Assembly: GCA_030539285.1 (NCBI GenBank)
Contig: JAUNSH010000014.1
Location: 1 to 53,372 of the forward strand
Direction: 5' to 3'
Source of the DNA: Eubacteriales bacterium
Lineage (GTDB): Bacteria; Bacillota; Clostridia; Oscillospirales; Oscillospiraceae
Length of the DNA stretch: 53,372 nucleotides
Shown here in pieces: positions 23,263 to 30,929 of the stretch. The notes under the pieces are model-generated. The model searched no databases and was not told where the DNA came from. It saw only the letters and a program-made list of their open reading frames with translations. Both the position numbers and the translations under genes were made by a program. How positions within the stretch are numbered: position 1 is the first letter of the stretch; every line of letters starts with the position of its first letter.

Positions 23263-24641
23263 TCCAGTTCCTCCTTTCGGGCTTCGTAGTCCTTCAGTGC
23301 CGCGATCGCCTGCCCGGACATGGGCACCACGGCGATCAGATTGAAAATGGTCATCAGGCCGATGCCGATGTCCCCCAAGTCCCACACAAAGGTATAGGCC
23401 GCCAGTCCGCCGATGAACAGCATCACCAGTGCCACGATCTGATAGCTCCGCTGGGCCGCCCAATGGTCACCAAACAGATAGGCCACGTTGGAGCGGGCAT
23501 AATAGAGGATGCCGATGAAGGTGGAAAAGCTGAACAGCCACAGGGTCACCGCCACAAAAATCACGCCCCACTGTCCAAAATGACAGCCCATGGCGGTTTG
23601 CAGCAGTGCCATGCCGGACAGACCCTCCAGGGCTTCCTGCGGGGCCAGGAGCATGAGCATGGCGGTGCAGGTGCAGATCACGATGGTGTCGAGGATCACG
23701 CCGAAGGCCTGCAGCAGCCCCGCCTTTGCCGGGTGGCTGACCTTTGCGGCAGCGGCGGCGCAGGGGGCGGAACCGCTGCCTGCTTCATTGGAGAACAGGC
23801 CCCGCTTGACACCGTTCATCAGCGCCCCGCCGAAAGCCCCCGCAGCTGCCTGCCGCAGTCCAAAGGCTTCCTCCACGATGCGTCCAAAGACGTCGGGCAG
23901 CAGGGCGGCGTTTTTCACAATGACAAAAATCGCCAGGACGAAATAGAACCCCGCCATAATGGGCACGATCACGTCCAGCACCTTCACGCTGGCATTCTTC
24001 CGCAGAACCACCGCCGCCGCCAGGGCCACCAAAACCACCGTGGAAATTATAGGCGGAATGGAAAAGGCGTTCTGGAAGGCAGCGGACACGGAATTGCTGA
24101 TGACCTGGCTGACGCCGCACCAGCACAGCAGCCCCGACAGGGCAAAGGCAACAGCGATCAAACAGTGCCTTTTCTGCTTATCCCGGCAGAAAAAGGCGTG
24201 GATGTAGTAAGCCGGGCTGCCCCGGTAGCCGCCGAACAACGGATCGGTCTGTTTGTAAAGCTGGGCCAGCGTGGCCTCCACAAAGGCGGTGGACGCGCCC
24301 ATCAGCGCTGTCACCCACATCCAGAACACCGCCCCGGGACCGCCCACGGAAATGGCCGCCACCACGCCCACCATGTTGCCCATGCCGACCCGGGTAGCCG
24401 TGGACACGATGAGGGCCTGGATGCCGGAAATGGCTCCGCTCTTTCCTTTCGATTCCCGGTGGATCAGGACCCGCAGCATTTCTGGGAAGCACCGCACAGG
24501 AAGCAGCCGGGTACGCACCGTAAAGTACAGCCCCGCCGGGATCAGAAGGGCCACAAGCAGGGAGATGCCGATTCCGCCGCCAATGGGAATTTTGAACAAA
24601 TCTCCCCACAGAAAATTGTATACCGCCGAAATAATACCCAT
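23259..24641 (-). CDS. Sodium:alanine/glycine symporter (AGCS family)
   Basis: 460-aa membrane protein with about 11 helices that imports alanine or glycine with Na+. Family motifs: GGIGISLLVALLIPAG, SGIQALIVSTATRVGMGNMV then GVVAAISVGGPGAVFWMW, LFGGYRGSPAYYIH, and GALMNGVKRGLFSNEAGSGS with APCAAAAAKV. I chose ATG 24641 (MGIISAVYNFLWG) with AGAGGT before it; the frame continues upstream through the promoter. First gene of an operon with cutC, divergent from a LysR-type regulator gene, which makes LysR control likely. Confidence 0.94.
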   Translation of the reverse strand: MGIISAVYNFLWGDLFKIPIGGGIGISLLVALLIPAGLYFTVRTRLLPVRCFPEMLRVLIHRESKGKSGAISGIQALIVSTATRVGMGNMVGVVAAISVGGPGAVFWMWVTALMGASTAFVEATLAQLYKQTDPLFGGYRGSPAYYIHAFFCRDKQKRHCLIAVAFALSGLLCWCGVSQVISNSVSAAFQNAFSIPPIISTVVLVALAAAVVLRKNASVKVLDVIVPIMAGFYFVLAIFVIVKNAALLPDVFGRIVEEAFGLRQAAAGAFGGALMNGVKRGLFSNEAGSGSAPCAAAAAKVSHPAKAGLLQAFGVILDTIVICTCTAMLMLLAPQEALEGLSGMALLQTAMGCHFGQWGVIFVAVTLWLFSFSTFIGILYYARSNVAYLFGDHWAAQRSYQIVALVMLFIGGLAAYTFVWDLGDIGIGLMTIFNLIAVVPMSGQAIAALKDYEARKEELE

Positions 24642-24653
24642 TTTATCTACCTC

Positions 24654-24681
24654 TTGACAGATTTCACAACGAGTATATAAT
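24654..24681 (+). promoter_or_regulatory. Sigma-A promoter for lysR-vanX-ybaK
   Basis: TTGACA (24654-24659), 16-bp spacer, TATAAT (24676-24681). The leader of about 155 bases to the LysR gene contains a perfect 30-bp palindrome (24739-24768). Confidence 0.8.
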
Positions 24682-24701
24682 AGATAGCGGTATAAGTCCA
24701 A
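24672..24701 (-). promoter_or_regulatory. Divergent promoter for the alanine symporter/cutC operon
   Basis: Minus strand: TTGGAC (24696-24701), 18-bp spacer, TATACT (24672-24677). Its -10 overlaps the -10 of the plus-strand promoter, so the two cannot be occupied together. Confidence 0.65.
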
Positions 24702-24738
24702 TTGATGAATTAAATCCGCTTCATTAAATATATAAATG

Positions 24739-24768
24739 CGTAGGGCGGGGTCATGACCCCGCCCTACG
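24739..24768. repeat. Palindromic repeat R1, perfect single unit
   Basis: A 30-bp perfect palindrome: CGTAGGGCGGGGTCA and its complement. It shares the GGGGTCATGACCCC core with the pair at 6885-7034 and lies in the 5' leader of the LysR transcript. Confidence 0.85.
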
Positions 24769-24844
24769 AAGTGACACATTCCAATTTGTCGGCTCACTGG
24801 GCAAACGTCAATCAGAATTTATAAATCTTCTGGGAGGGTCAGCC

Positions 24845-25744
24845 ATGGATCTTCGGGCACTGAACATTTTTATAGAAGTCGCCGAGCTGGGCAGCTTCAC
24901 CCGGGCCGGCGAAAAGCTGGGCTATTCCCAGCCCACCATCTCCTTTCAGATCAAGCAATTGGAAAAAGAAATGGGCGCCCAGCTCTTTGACCGCATCGGC
25001 CACACTGTCACCCTGACCGACGCGGGCCGGGACGCCCTGGGCTACGCCCAGCAGATCTGCCACGCCGGTCAGGCAATGCTGCTGGGTTCTCAGCGGCGGC
25101 GGGAGCCTGCGGGAAAGCTGCGGCTGGGGATGGCGGACTCCCTGTGTGAGCCGCTGATCGTGGGGCATTTTTCTCAGTTCCGCACGGCCTATCCCAAGGT
25201 CTGCCTGCACATCACCACGCTGGACACCAGCGCCCTGCTGGAAGCCCTTGACCACAACGATGTGGACATGATCTGCACCATGGACGACCACGTTTACGAC
25301 ACCAACTACGTCATTGCCGACGAGGAGGAGATCGGCGTGCATTTCGTGGCATCGCCCAGGCATCCCCTGGCGGCGCTGCGGTCTGTGGCCCTGGATCAGC
25401 TTCTGGATCAGCCCTTCCTGCTGACGGAAAAGGGCATGAGCTACCGGCGGCTCATGGATGAAAAGCTGGCCAGAAGCTCCCTGGAGATCACCCCCGTGCT
25501 GGAAACCGGGCAGGCCGACCTGATCTGCAAGCTGGTGGGGGAAAACATGGGCCTGTCCTTCCTGCCGGATTACGTCACTGAAAAAATGGTGCGTTCCGGG
25601 CTTTTGACGCGGCTGAACGTGCCGGGGCTGCGGGTGGTGGTCTGGAAACAGCTGCTGTACCGCCAGGAAAAATGGCTGTCCGCCCCCATGCAGGCCATGA
25701 TCGACCACATGAAGGGCATCCGGCTCACGGAGGAAACACGATGA
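24845..25744 (+). CDS. LysR-type transcriptional regulator
   Basis: 299 aa. N-terminal winged helix-turn-helix MDLRALNIFIEVAELGSFTR, AGEKLGYSQPTISFQIKQLE (residues 1-60) and a C-terminal periplasmic-binding-like effector domain. A ribosome binding site GGGAGG precedes the ATG. Divergent from the alanine symporter/cutC operon and cotranscribed with a VanX-like dipeptidase and a YbaK protein, so it probably senses an amino acid or dipeptide and controls both directions (inference). A LysR-type T-N11-A box is expected between 24681 and 24740 but I cannot single one out. Confidence 0.93.
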   Translation: MDLRALNIFIEVAELGSFTRAGEKLGYSQPTISFQIKQLEKEMGAQLFDRIGHTVTLTDAGRDALGYAQQICHAGQAMLLGSQRRREPAGKLRLGMADSLCEPLIVGHFSQFRTAYPKVCLHITTLDTSALLEALDHNDVDMICTMDDHVYDTNYVIADEEEIGVHFVASPRHPLAALRSVALDQLLDQPFLLTEKGMSYRRLMDEKLARSSLEITPVLETGQADLICKLVGENMGLSFLPDYVTEKMVRSGLLTRLNVPGLRVVVWKQLLYRQEKWLSAPMQAMIDHMKGIRLTEETR

Positions 25745-26469
25745 AGCGGCGGATACTTGCGGTTCTGTTGACCCTTGCCATTCTGCTTTGCGGATGCGGG
25801 AAAACGCCCGCGCAGACGGAAGCTCCCGCCACGGAACCCATCCCGGTACAGACGGCGGCCCCGGAAACACAGCCTCGGGAAATCCTGCCGGAAACCACTG
25901 TCCCGGAGCCGGCCCCCGAGGATCTTGTACGGGTGGCGGACTACATTCCGGGCATTTATCAGGAACTGATGTACGCCACGGACCAGAATTTCACCGGGCA
26001 GGTCATCTATGATTTTTCCGACGCCTATCTGCGCTACGGCACCGTCAAAAAACTGGCGGCGGTCTGTGAAGATCTGGCCGAATTGGAGCTGTCCATCAAA
26101 ATCTGGGACGGATTCCGTCCGGTCAGCGCACAATTCAGACTTTGGGAGGTCTGTCCGGACCCAGCCTTCGTTGCCAACCCCCAGAAGGGTTACAGTTCCC
26201 ACAGCCGGGGCAATACCGTGGATGTGACGCTGGTGGGCAAAGATGGCACAGAGCTGGAAATGCCCACAGGCTTTGACAATTTCACCGCCAGGGCTGACCG
26301 GGACTATTCCGACTGCACCGAAGCTGCCGCAGCCCACGCGGAGCTTTTGGAAATTCTCATGGAAAAGCATGGCTTCAAAGGATATTCCGCGGAATGGTGG
26401 CATTTTTCCGATACGGAAGAATATCCAGTGGAAGAAAACTTCTCGCCAGCCCAGAAAGAAGGAACGTAA
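25741..26469 (+). CDS. VanX/DdpX-type D-Ala-D-Ala dipeptidase lipoprotein
   Basis: 242-aa M15D-type zinc dipeptidase predicted to cleave D-alanyl-D-alanine outside the membrane. Residues 1-19 are a lipoprotein signal (ILAVLLTLAILLCGCG, lipidated Cys in LCGC), followed by a Thr/Pro/Glu-rich linker to about residue 58. Catalytic motifs: WDGFRPVSAQ (Arg), SSHSRGNTVDVTL (His and Asp zinc ligands), and SAEWWHFSD (Glu and His). The start overlaps the LysR stop (ATGA). True VanX is cytoplasmic and unanchored; the lipoprotein form argues for wall-fragment turnover rather than vancomycin resistance, and no vanA/vanH genes are nearby. Confidence 0.88.
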   Translation: MKRRILAVLLTLAILLCGCGKTPAQTEAPATEPIPVQTAAPETQPREILPETTVPEPAPEDLVRVADYIPGIYQELMYATDQNFTGQVIYDFSDAYLRYGTVKKLAAVCEDLAELELSIKIWDGFRPVSAQFRLWEVCPDPAFVANPQKGYSSHSRGNTVDVTLVGKDGTELEMPTGFDNFTARADRDYSDCTEAAAAHAELLEILMEKHGFKGYSAEWWHFSDTEEYPVEENFSPAQKEGT

Positions 26470-26939
26470 TGTCAATCGAAAAAGTAAGGCGCTATTTTGC
26501 CGAATACGGCGCAGCGGACCGGATCCTGGAATTCCCCGTTTCCAGCGCCACTGTGGACCTGGCGGCGCTGGCGCTGAACTGCGCCCCCTGCCGCATTGCC
26601 AAAACCCTGTCCTTCGGCGTGCACGATACCCCCGTTCTGATCGTCACCGCCGGGGATGCCCGAGTGGACAACGCGAAATTCAAAGCACAATTTGGTGTCA
26701 AGGCGAAAATGCTGTCCCACGAGGACGCCGCGGAAAAAATCGGCCACGCTGTAGGCGGTGTGTGCCCCTTTGCAGTCAACGACGGCGTGGCGGTTTATCT
26801 GGATGTGTCACTAAAGCGGTTTGACACCGTTTTCCCCGCCGCGGGCAGCAGCAACAGCGCCATTGAACTGACGATCCCCGAGCTGGAACGGTTTTCCGCC
26901 TCCCTCGGATGGGTGGACGTATGCAAGGCATGGCAATAA
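26469..26939 (+). CDS. YbaK/EbsC-family aminoacyl-tRNA deacylase
   Basis: 156-aa cytoplasmic protein of the ProX/YbaK editing superfamily, which removes wrongly attached amino acids from tRNA. Pattern: LEFPVSSATVDLAALALNCA, CRIAKTLSF, VLIVTAGDARVDNAKFKAQF (with the conserved Lys), GHAVGGVCPFAV. ATG 26469 overlaps the dipeptidase stop by one base (TAATG). Operon partner of LysR and the D-Ala dipeptidase; an alanine-related editing role is possible but not shown by sequence. Confidence 0.88.
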   Translation: MSIEKVRRYFAEYGAADRILEFPVSSATVDLAALALNCAPCRIAKTLSFGVHDTPVLIVTAGDARVDNAKFKAQFGVKAKMLSHEDAAEKIGHAVGGVCPFAVNDGVAVYLDVSLKRFDTVFPAAGSSNSAIELTIPELERFSASLGWVDVCKAWQ

Positions 26940-26965
26940 CTTCAAAAGTTAACAGCATCTTCAAA

Positions 26966-26991
26966 CATTTTCTTTGAAAATGGATTATAAT
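26966..26991 (+). promoter_or_regulatory. Putative operator and promoter of the CobW operon
   Basis: CATTTTC-ttt-GAAAATG (26966-26982) is a perfect 7-3-7 palindrome ending 3 bp before TATAAT (26986-26991). No good -35 is present (AAACAT at 26963), so the palindrome occupies the -35/-10 interval and probably binds a repressor or activator. A metal-sensing regulator would fit the genes downstream. Confidence 0.6.
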
Positions 26992-27034
26992 AATGTGTTG
27001 AGAAAATCAATCACACTGGAAAGGTGAGACTATT

Positions 27035-28234
27035 ATGACAAAAATTGATATCTACTCCGGCTTCCTGGGCGCCGGAAAGACGACCCTCATTAAGAAGATG
27101 ATCCAGGAAGCCTATAAGGGCCAGAAGATCGTGCTGATCGAGAACGAGTTCGGCGAGATCGGCATTGATGGCGGCTTTTTGCAGGACGCGGGCATCAGCA
27201 TCACCGAGATGAATTCCGGCTGCATCTGCTGCTCTCTGGTGGGCGACTTCGGCAAGGCCCTGACCAAGGTCATCGCGGAGTACAACCCCGACCGCATTCT
27301 CATCGAGCCCTCCGGCGTGGGCAAGCTGTCCGACGTCATCGGCGCGGTGAAGAAGGTCATGAATGACGAGGTCACCCTGGGCTACACCGTAGCTGTGGTG
27401 GACGCCGGCAAGGTCAAGGTGTATATGAAGAACTTCGGCGAGTTCTACAACAACCAGATCGAGACCGCCTCCGCCATCATCCTGTCCCGTACTGATTCCA
27501 TCCCCCAGGCCAAGCTGGATACCGCCGTGGCCATGCTGCGGGAGCACAACGGCAAGGCCGTCATCGTCACCACTCCCTGGGGCCAGCTCACCGGCGAGCA
27601 GCTGACTGCCGCCATGGAGGGTCAGTCCACCCTGGCAAATGAGCTTGCCCAGCTGGTACACGAGCACGAGCATCACCACCATCATCACGACCACGACGAG
27701 GATGATGACCATTGCTGCTGCGGCCACGACCACGAGCATCACCATCATCACCACGACGAGGATGAGGATGACCACGAGTGCCACCACCATCACGGTGACG
27801 AGGGCTGCCACGAGCACCATCACGGTCATGAGGACGAGGCCCACTGCTGCCATCACGACCATGAGGAGCATGAGCACCATCACGAGCATGGCGAGCACTG
27901 CACCTGCGGCTGCCACGATCATGACCATGAGCACCACCATCACCACCACGACCACGACGCCGATGAGGTGTTCACCTCCTGGGGCGTGGAGACTGCCAAG
28001 AAGTTCGACAAAGCATCCGTTGAAAATGCCCTGCACGCTCTGGACACCGGCAAGTACGGCATGATCCTCCGGGCCAAGGGCATCCTGCCCGCCGCCGACG
28101 GCAGCTGGATCCACTTTGACTACGTGCCCGAGGAGTATAATGTCCGCACCGGCTCTGCCGACATCACCGGCAAGCTGTGCGTCATCGGCTCCAAGCTGGA
28201 CGAGCACGCCATCGCGGAACTGTTCGGGGTGTAA
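27035..28234 (+). CDS. CobW/COG0523 metallochaperone-type GTPase with His-rich loop
   Basis: 399-aa cytoplasmic G3E GTPase. Walker A FLGAGKTTLIKK (residues 9-20), the metal-binding CICC motif in MNSGCICCSLVGDFG (about 66-70), guanine region SRTD, and a C-terminal CobW domain (GKYGMILRAKGIL, WIHFDYVPEEYNV). Between them, residues 208-309 are an extreme metal-binding loop of His, Asp, Glu and Cys, with runs such as EHEHHHHHHDHDED and CCCGHDHEHHHHHH. COG0523 proteins deliver zinc or other metals to client proteins under limitation; the loop suggests storage or buffering. Starts an operon with a second CobW-like gene 3 bp downstream, behind a palindromic operator. Confidence 0.93.
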   Translation: MTKIDIYSGFLGAGKTTLIKKMIQEAYKGQKIVLIENEFGEIGIDGGFLQDAGISITEMNSGCICCSLVGDFGKALTKVIAEYNPDRILIEPSGVGKLSDVIGAVKKVMNDEVTLGYTVAVVDAGKVKVYMKNFGEFYNNQIETASAIILSRTDSIPQAKLDTAVAMLREHNGKAVIVTTPWGQLTGEQLTAAMEGQSTLANELAQLVHEHEHHHHHHDHDEDDDHCCCGHDHEHHHHHHDEDEDDHECHHHHGDEGCHEHHHGHEDEAHCCHHDHEEHEHHHEHGEHCTCGCHDHDHEHHHHHHDHDADEVFTSWGVETAKKFDKASVENALHALDTGKYGMILRAKGILPAADGSWIHFDYVPEEYNVRTGSADITGKLCVIGSKLDEHAIAELFGV

Positions 28235-28237
28235 GCC

Positions 28238-29182
28238 ATGCAGGAAATTCCCGTATACGCCTTTACCGGATTCCTGGATTCCGGCAAGACGAAATTCATT
28301 CAGGAGACGCTGGAGGACGAACGGTTCAACGCAGGCGAAAAGACCCTGCTGCTGCTCTTTGAGGAGGGCGAGGAGGAATACGACCTGTCCACCTATCCCC
28401 ACAAGAACGTCTATATCGAAGTCCTCGACCAGCAGACCGTCACCACCAAGCAGCTTCAGGCCCTGCAGAAAAAGTACAAGGCTGAGCGGGTAGTTGCCGA
28501 GCTGAACGGGATGCAGCAGGTAGGAGACCTCTATATGCGCTTCCCGGAAAACTGGGTGGTTGCCCAGGAGGTCATGTTCGCCGACTCCACCACCATCATG
28601 GCTTTCAACGCCAATATGCGCAATCTGGTGATGGACAAGCTGGTGGGCGCCCAGATGGTGGTGTTCAACCGGCTGGAAAAGGGCGCTGACGTGATGCCCT
28701 TCCACAAGCTGGCCCGGGCCGCTTCCCGCCGCATCGATATTCTCTACGACTACACCGACGGCACCACGGAATTTGACGAGATCGAAGACCCCCTGCCCTT
28801 TGATATTAACGCCCCCATTGTGGAGATCAAAGACGAGGACTACGCCCTGTTCTACCGGGACGTATCCGAGGAGCCTCAGAAGTACGACAGCAAGACTGTC
28901 CGCTTCAAGGGGCAGGTAGCCATGCTCCGCCGGGACAAGAACGGTATGTTCGCCCCGGGCCGGTTCGTCATGACCTGCTGCGTGGAGGACATCCAGTTCT
29001 GCGGCATCCCCTGCCGGTACGCCAAAGCGGCAGAATTAAAATCCCGTGATTGGGTCATGGTCACGGCGAAGGTCGCCGCCGAGAAGCACCCCCTGTACAA
29101 GGGAGAGCTTGGCCCAGTGCTCACCGCCATTGAGGTCACCACCGGCGCAGTCCCTGCTGAACCCGACGTGGCAACATTTTAA
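28238..29182 (+). CDS. CobW-like GTPase fused to a YcgQ/DUF1980 C-terminal domain
   Basis: 314-aa protein. Residues 1-170 are a divergent CobW-type GTPase: Walker A FTGFLDSGKTKFIQE, but the CxCC metal motif is replaced by AELNGMQQVGDL. Residues 205-300 match the C-terminal domain of YcgQ/TIGR03943 proteins: DVSEEPQKYDSKTVRFKGQV, PGRFVMTCCVEDIQFCG (Cys-Cys), KSRDWVMVTAKVA. Normally YcgQ is membrane-bound and paired with a YcgR/DUF318 permease; neither membrane helices nor a permease is present here. It begins 3 bp after the His-rich CobW gene, so they are surely co-expressed and probably share a metal. Confidence 0.85.
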   Translation: MQEIPVYAFTGFLDSGKTKFIQETLEDERFNAGEKTLLLLFEEGEEEYDLSTYPHKNVYIEVLDQQTVTTKQLQALQKKYKAERVVAELNGMQQVGDLYMRFPENWVVAQEVMFADSTTIMAFNANMRNLVMDKLVGAQMVVFNRLEKGADVMPFHKLARAASRRIDILYDYTDGTTEFDEIEDPLPFDINAPIVEIKDEDYALFYRDVSEEPQKYDSKTVRFKGQVAMLRRDKNGMFAPGRFVMTCCVEDIQFCGIPCRYAKAAELKSRDWVMVTAKVAAEKHPLYKGELGPVLTAIEVTTGAVPAEPDVATF

Positions 29183-29205
29183 TAATTGAAAATGGAAAGT
29201 TGACA

Positions 29206-29235
29206 GTTGAAAGTTATTATTCCTTAACTTTCAAC
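29206..29235 (+). other. Hairpin upstream of rarA
   Basis: GTTGAAAGTTA / TAACTTTCAAC (29206-29216 with 29225-29235). It may end the CobW transcript weakly or belong to the TTGAAAATGGAAAGTT motif that also occurs inverted at 5430-5448. Confidence 0.45.
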
Positions 29236-29256
29236 TATATTTAGGGAGGGCTGCTT

Positions 29257-30522
29257 ATGTATCAGCCGCTGGCCGATCTTCTGCGGCCCACCACATCGGA
29301 CGAGGTCTACGGACAGGAGCATATCTTAGGGCCAAATGCCGTACTGCGGCGGCTCATTGACTCCGGGAATATCCCCAACATGGTCTTCTACGGCCCCAGC
29401 GGCACAGGAAAGACCACGGTTGCCAACATCATCGCCAAACAGACCAACCGCACTCTGTATAAGCTCAATGCCACCACCGCTTCCACGGCGGATATCAAGG
29501 AAATTGTATCCCAGCTGGACACCTTTATGGCCCCCAACGGGGTGCTGCTGTATCTGGACGAAATTCAGTCCTTCAACAAAAAGCAGCAGCAGTCCCTTCT
29601 GGAACACATCGAAAACGGCAAGATCACCCTCATCGCCTCTACCACAGAAAATCCCTATTTCTACGTATTCAACGCCATTTTAAGCCGCTCCACCGTGTTT
29701 GAATTCAAGCAGATTTCGGCGGAAGCGGCGCTGAAAGCGGTACACCGGGCGGTTGCCTTCATGGAAAACCGCACAGCCTTGCGGGCGGAACCCGAGGACG
29801 GGGCATTGGAGTACATCGCCATGGCCTGCGGCGGGGATTTGCGCAAGGCCATGAACGCAGTGGAGGTGCTGTTCTCCGCCGGACAGCCAAAGAACGGCGC
29901 ATTGCCCCTGACTTTGGAGGACGCAAAAGCCGTCACCCAGAAGAGCGCCCTGCGGGCCGACCGGGACGGGGACAACCACTACGATTTGCTGTCCGCCCTG
30001 CAAAAGTCCATTCGCGGCTCTGATCCGGACGCGGCCTGCCACTATCTGGCCCGGCTGCTGGAAGCGGGGCAGATGCAATCTGCCTGTCGGCGGCTTATGG
30101 TGATTGCCGCTGAGGACGTGGGCCTTGCTTACCCCCAGATCATTCCCATCGTCAACGCCTGCGTGGACATGGCCCTGAAACTGGGAATGCCGGAGGCCCG
30201 GATTCCGCTGGGAGATGCCGCCGTGCTGATGGCCACCAGCCCCAAGTCCAATTCCGGCCACATCGCTCTGGACGCGGCGCTGGCGGACGTGCGCAGGGGC
30301 AAAACCGGCTCCTTCCCCCGTCATTTGCAGAACGTCCACGCCGACACCTACACCATGGAGCGGGAACAGGGGTATCTGTACCCCCACGACTACCCCAATC
30401 ACTGGGTACAGCAGCAGTATCTGCCCGACGAGTTGGTCGGCACTCATTATTATGAGTATGCTGATAATAAAATGGAGCAGGCCGCGAAGCAGTATTGGGA
30501 CAAGGTAAAGAACGCTCAGTAG
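29257..30522 (+). CDS. rarA: Replication-associated recombination protein A (RarA/MgsA AAA+ ATPase)
   Basis: 421-aa AAA+ protein related to clamp loaders, acting at stalled replication forks. Walker A VFYGPSGTGKTTVANIIA (about residue 46), Walker B LLYLDEIQSFNKKQQQSLLE, sensor 1 IASTTENPYF, sensor 2 CGGDLRKAMNAVEVLF, and the C-terminal tetramerisation domain ending GYLYPHDYPNHWVQQQYLPD. Length and order are normal. Preceded by GGGAGGG. Its TAG stop (30520-30522) lies within the first bases of an R1 palindrome. Confidence 0.95.
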   Translation: MYQPLADLLRPTTSDEVYGQEHILGPNAVLRRLIDSGNIPNMVFYGPSGTGKTTVANIIAKQTNRTLYKLNATTASTADIKEIVSQLDTFMAPNGVLLYLDEIQSFNKKQQQSLLEHIENGKITLIASTTENPYFYVFNAILSRSTVFEFKQISAEAALKAVHRAVAFMENRTALRAEPEDGALEYIAMACGGDLRKAMNAVEVLFSAGQPKNGALPLTLEDAKAVTQKSALRADRDGDNHYDLLSALQKSIRGSDPDAACHYLARLLEAGQMQSACRRLMVIAAEDVGLAYPQIIPIVNACVDMALKLGMPEARIPLGDAAVLMATSPKSNSGHIALDAALADVRRGKTGSFPRHLQNVHADTYTMEREQGYLYPHDYPNHWVQQQYLPDELVGTHYYEYADNKMEQAAKQYWDKVKNAQ

Positions 30523-30595
30523 GGCGGGCTGCCCTCAGCCCGCCGCGTGAAACCAGATACGCAGCAAGCGGCGGCTTGAAGGCAAGCCGTCCTAC
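30519..30595. repeat. Paired palindromic repeat R1 (MITE-like), copy 4
   Basis: Palindromes at 30519-30544 (GGGCTGCCCTCAGCCC core) and 30571-30595 (CGGCTTGAAGGCAAGCCG core) with outer GTAGGG and TCCTAC. The rarA stop codon is supplied by the repeat end. Confidence 0.75.
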
Positions 30596-30618
30596 AGGAT
30601 GATTTCTGCGGAGGTAAT

Positions 30619-30810
30619 ATGGACATCCGAATCAACGACATTCTGGTCATGAAAAAGCCCCATCCCTGCGGGGAGAAGCGCTGGCTGGTGCTGCGCACCG
30701 GGGCGGACTTCCGCCTGCGGTGCATGGGCTGCGGGCATGAGGTCATGACCCCCCGGTTCAAGGCGGAAAAGAATATCCGCACGATAGAACACAGCAATCC
30801 CTCCGACTGA
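30619..30810 (+). CDS. DUF951 protein
   Basis: 63-aa small protein of the DUF951 family found next to translation and chromosome-partition genes in Firmicutes. Cysteines in [11 protein letters not shown] and [12 protein letters not shown] form a likely zinc ribbon; an Arg/Lys-rich C-terminus suggests nucleic-acid contact. GCGGAGGTAAT precedes the ATG. The stop at 30808-30810 is inside the terminator stem that follows. Function not established. Confidence 0.88.
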   Translation: MDIRINDILVMKKPHPCGEKRWLVLRTGADFRLRCMGCGHEVMTPRFKAEKNIRTIEHSNPSD

Positions 30811-30831
30811 TGTCAGCCGGAGGGATTTTTT
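30796..30831 (+). terminator. Terminator overlapping the DUF951 stop
   Basis: AATCCCTCCG / CGGAGGGATT with inner CTGA/TCAG (30796-30827) and a run of six T (30826-30831). Confidence 0.9.
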
Positions 30832-30929
30832 CTATGATGAATGGCGGAACTTGCGGCGGGCGTGGGACAGCTTTGCGACCAACTTCTTTGTCCCTGGGGG
30901 TTATACTGGGCATCAAGGAGGTGGACGTG

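Noticed and set aside
22516-24641. Copper-resistance operon
   Set aside because: cutC is coupled to an alanine symporter gene only; no copper ATPase, CopY or chaperone is seen.
25741-26469. Vancomycin resistance cluster
   Set aside because: Only a VanX-like dipeptidase is present, and as a lipoprotein; no D-Ala-D-Lac ligase, VanH or VanRS pair nearby.
27658-27966. CRISPR-like or tandem repeat array
   Set aside because: The repeated GAC/CAC/GAG units are in-frame codons of the His-rich CobW loop, with no constant spacer length.
27011-28705. 564-codon minus-strand open frame opposite the CobW genes
   Set aside because: Its Val/Met/Leu-rich run is simply the antisense of the His-rich codon repeat; no start signal.
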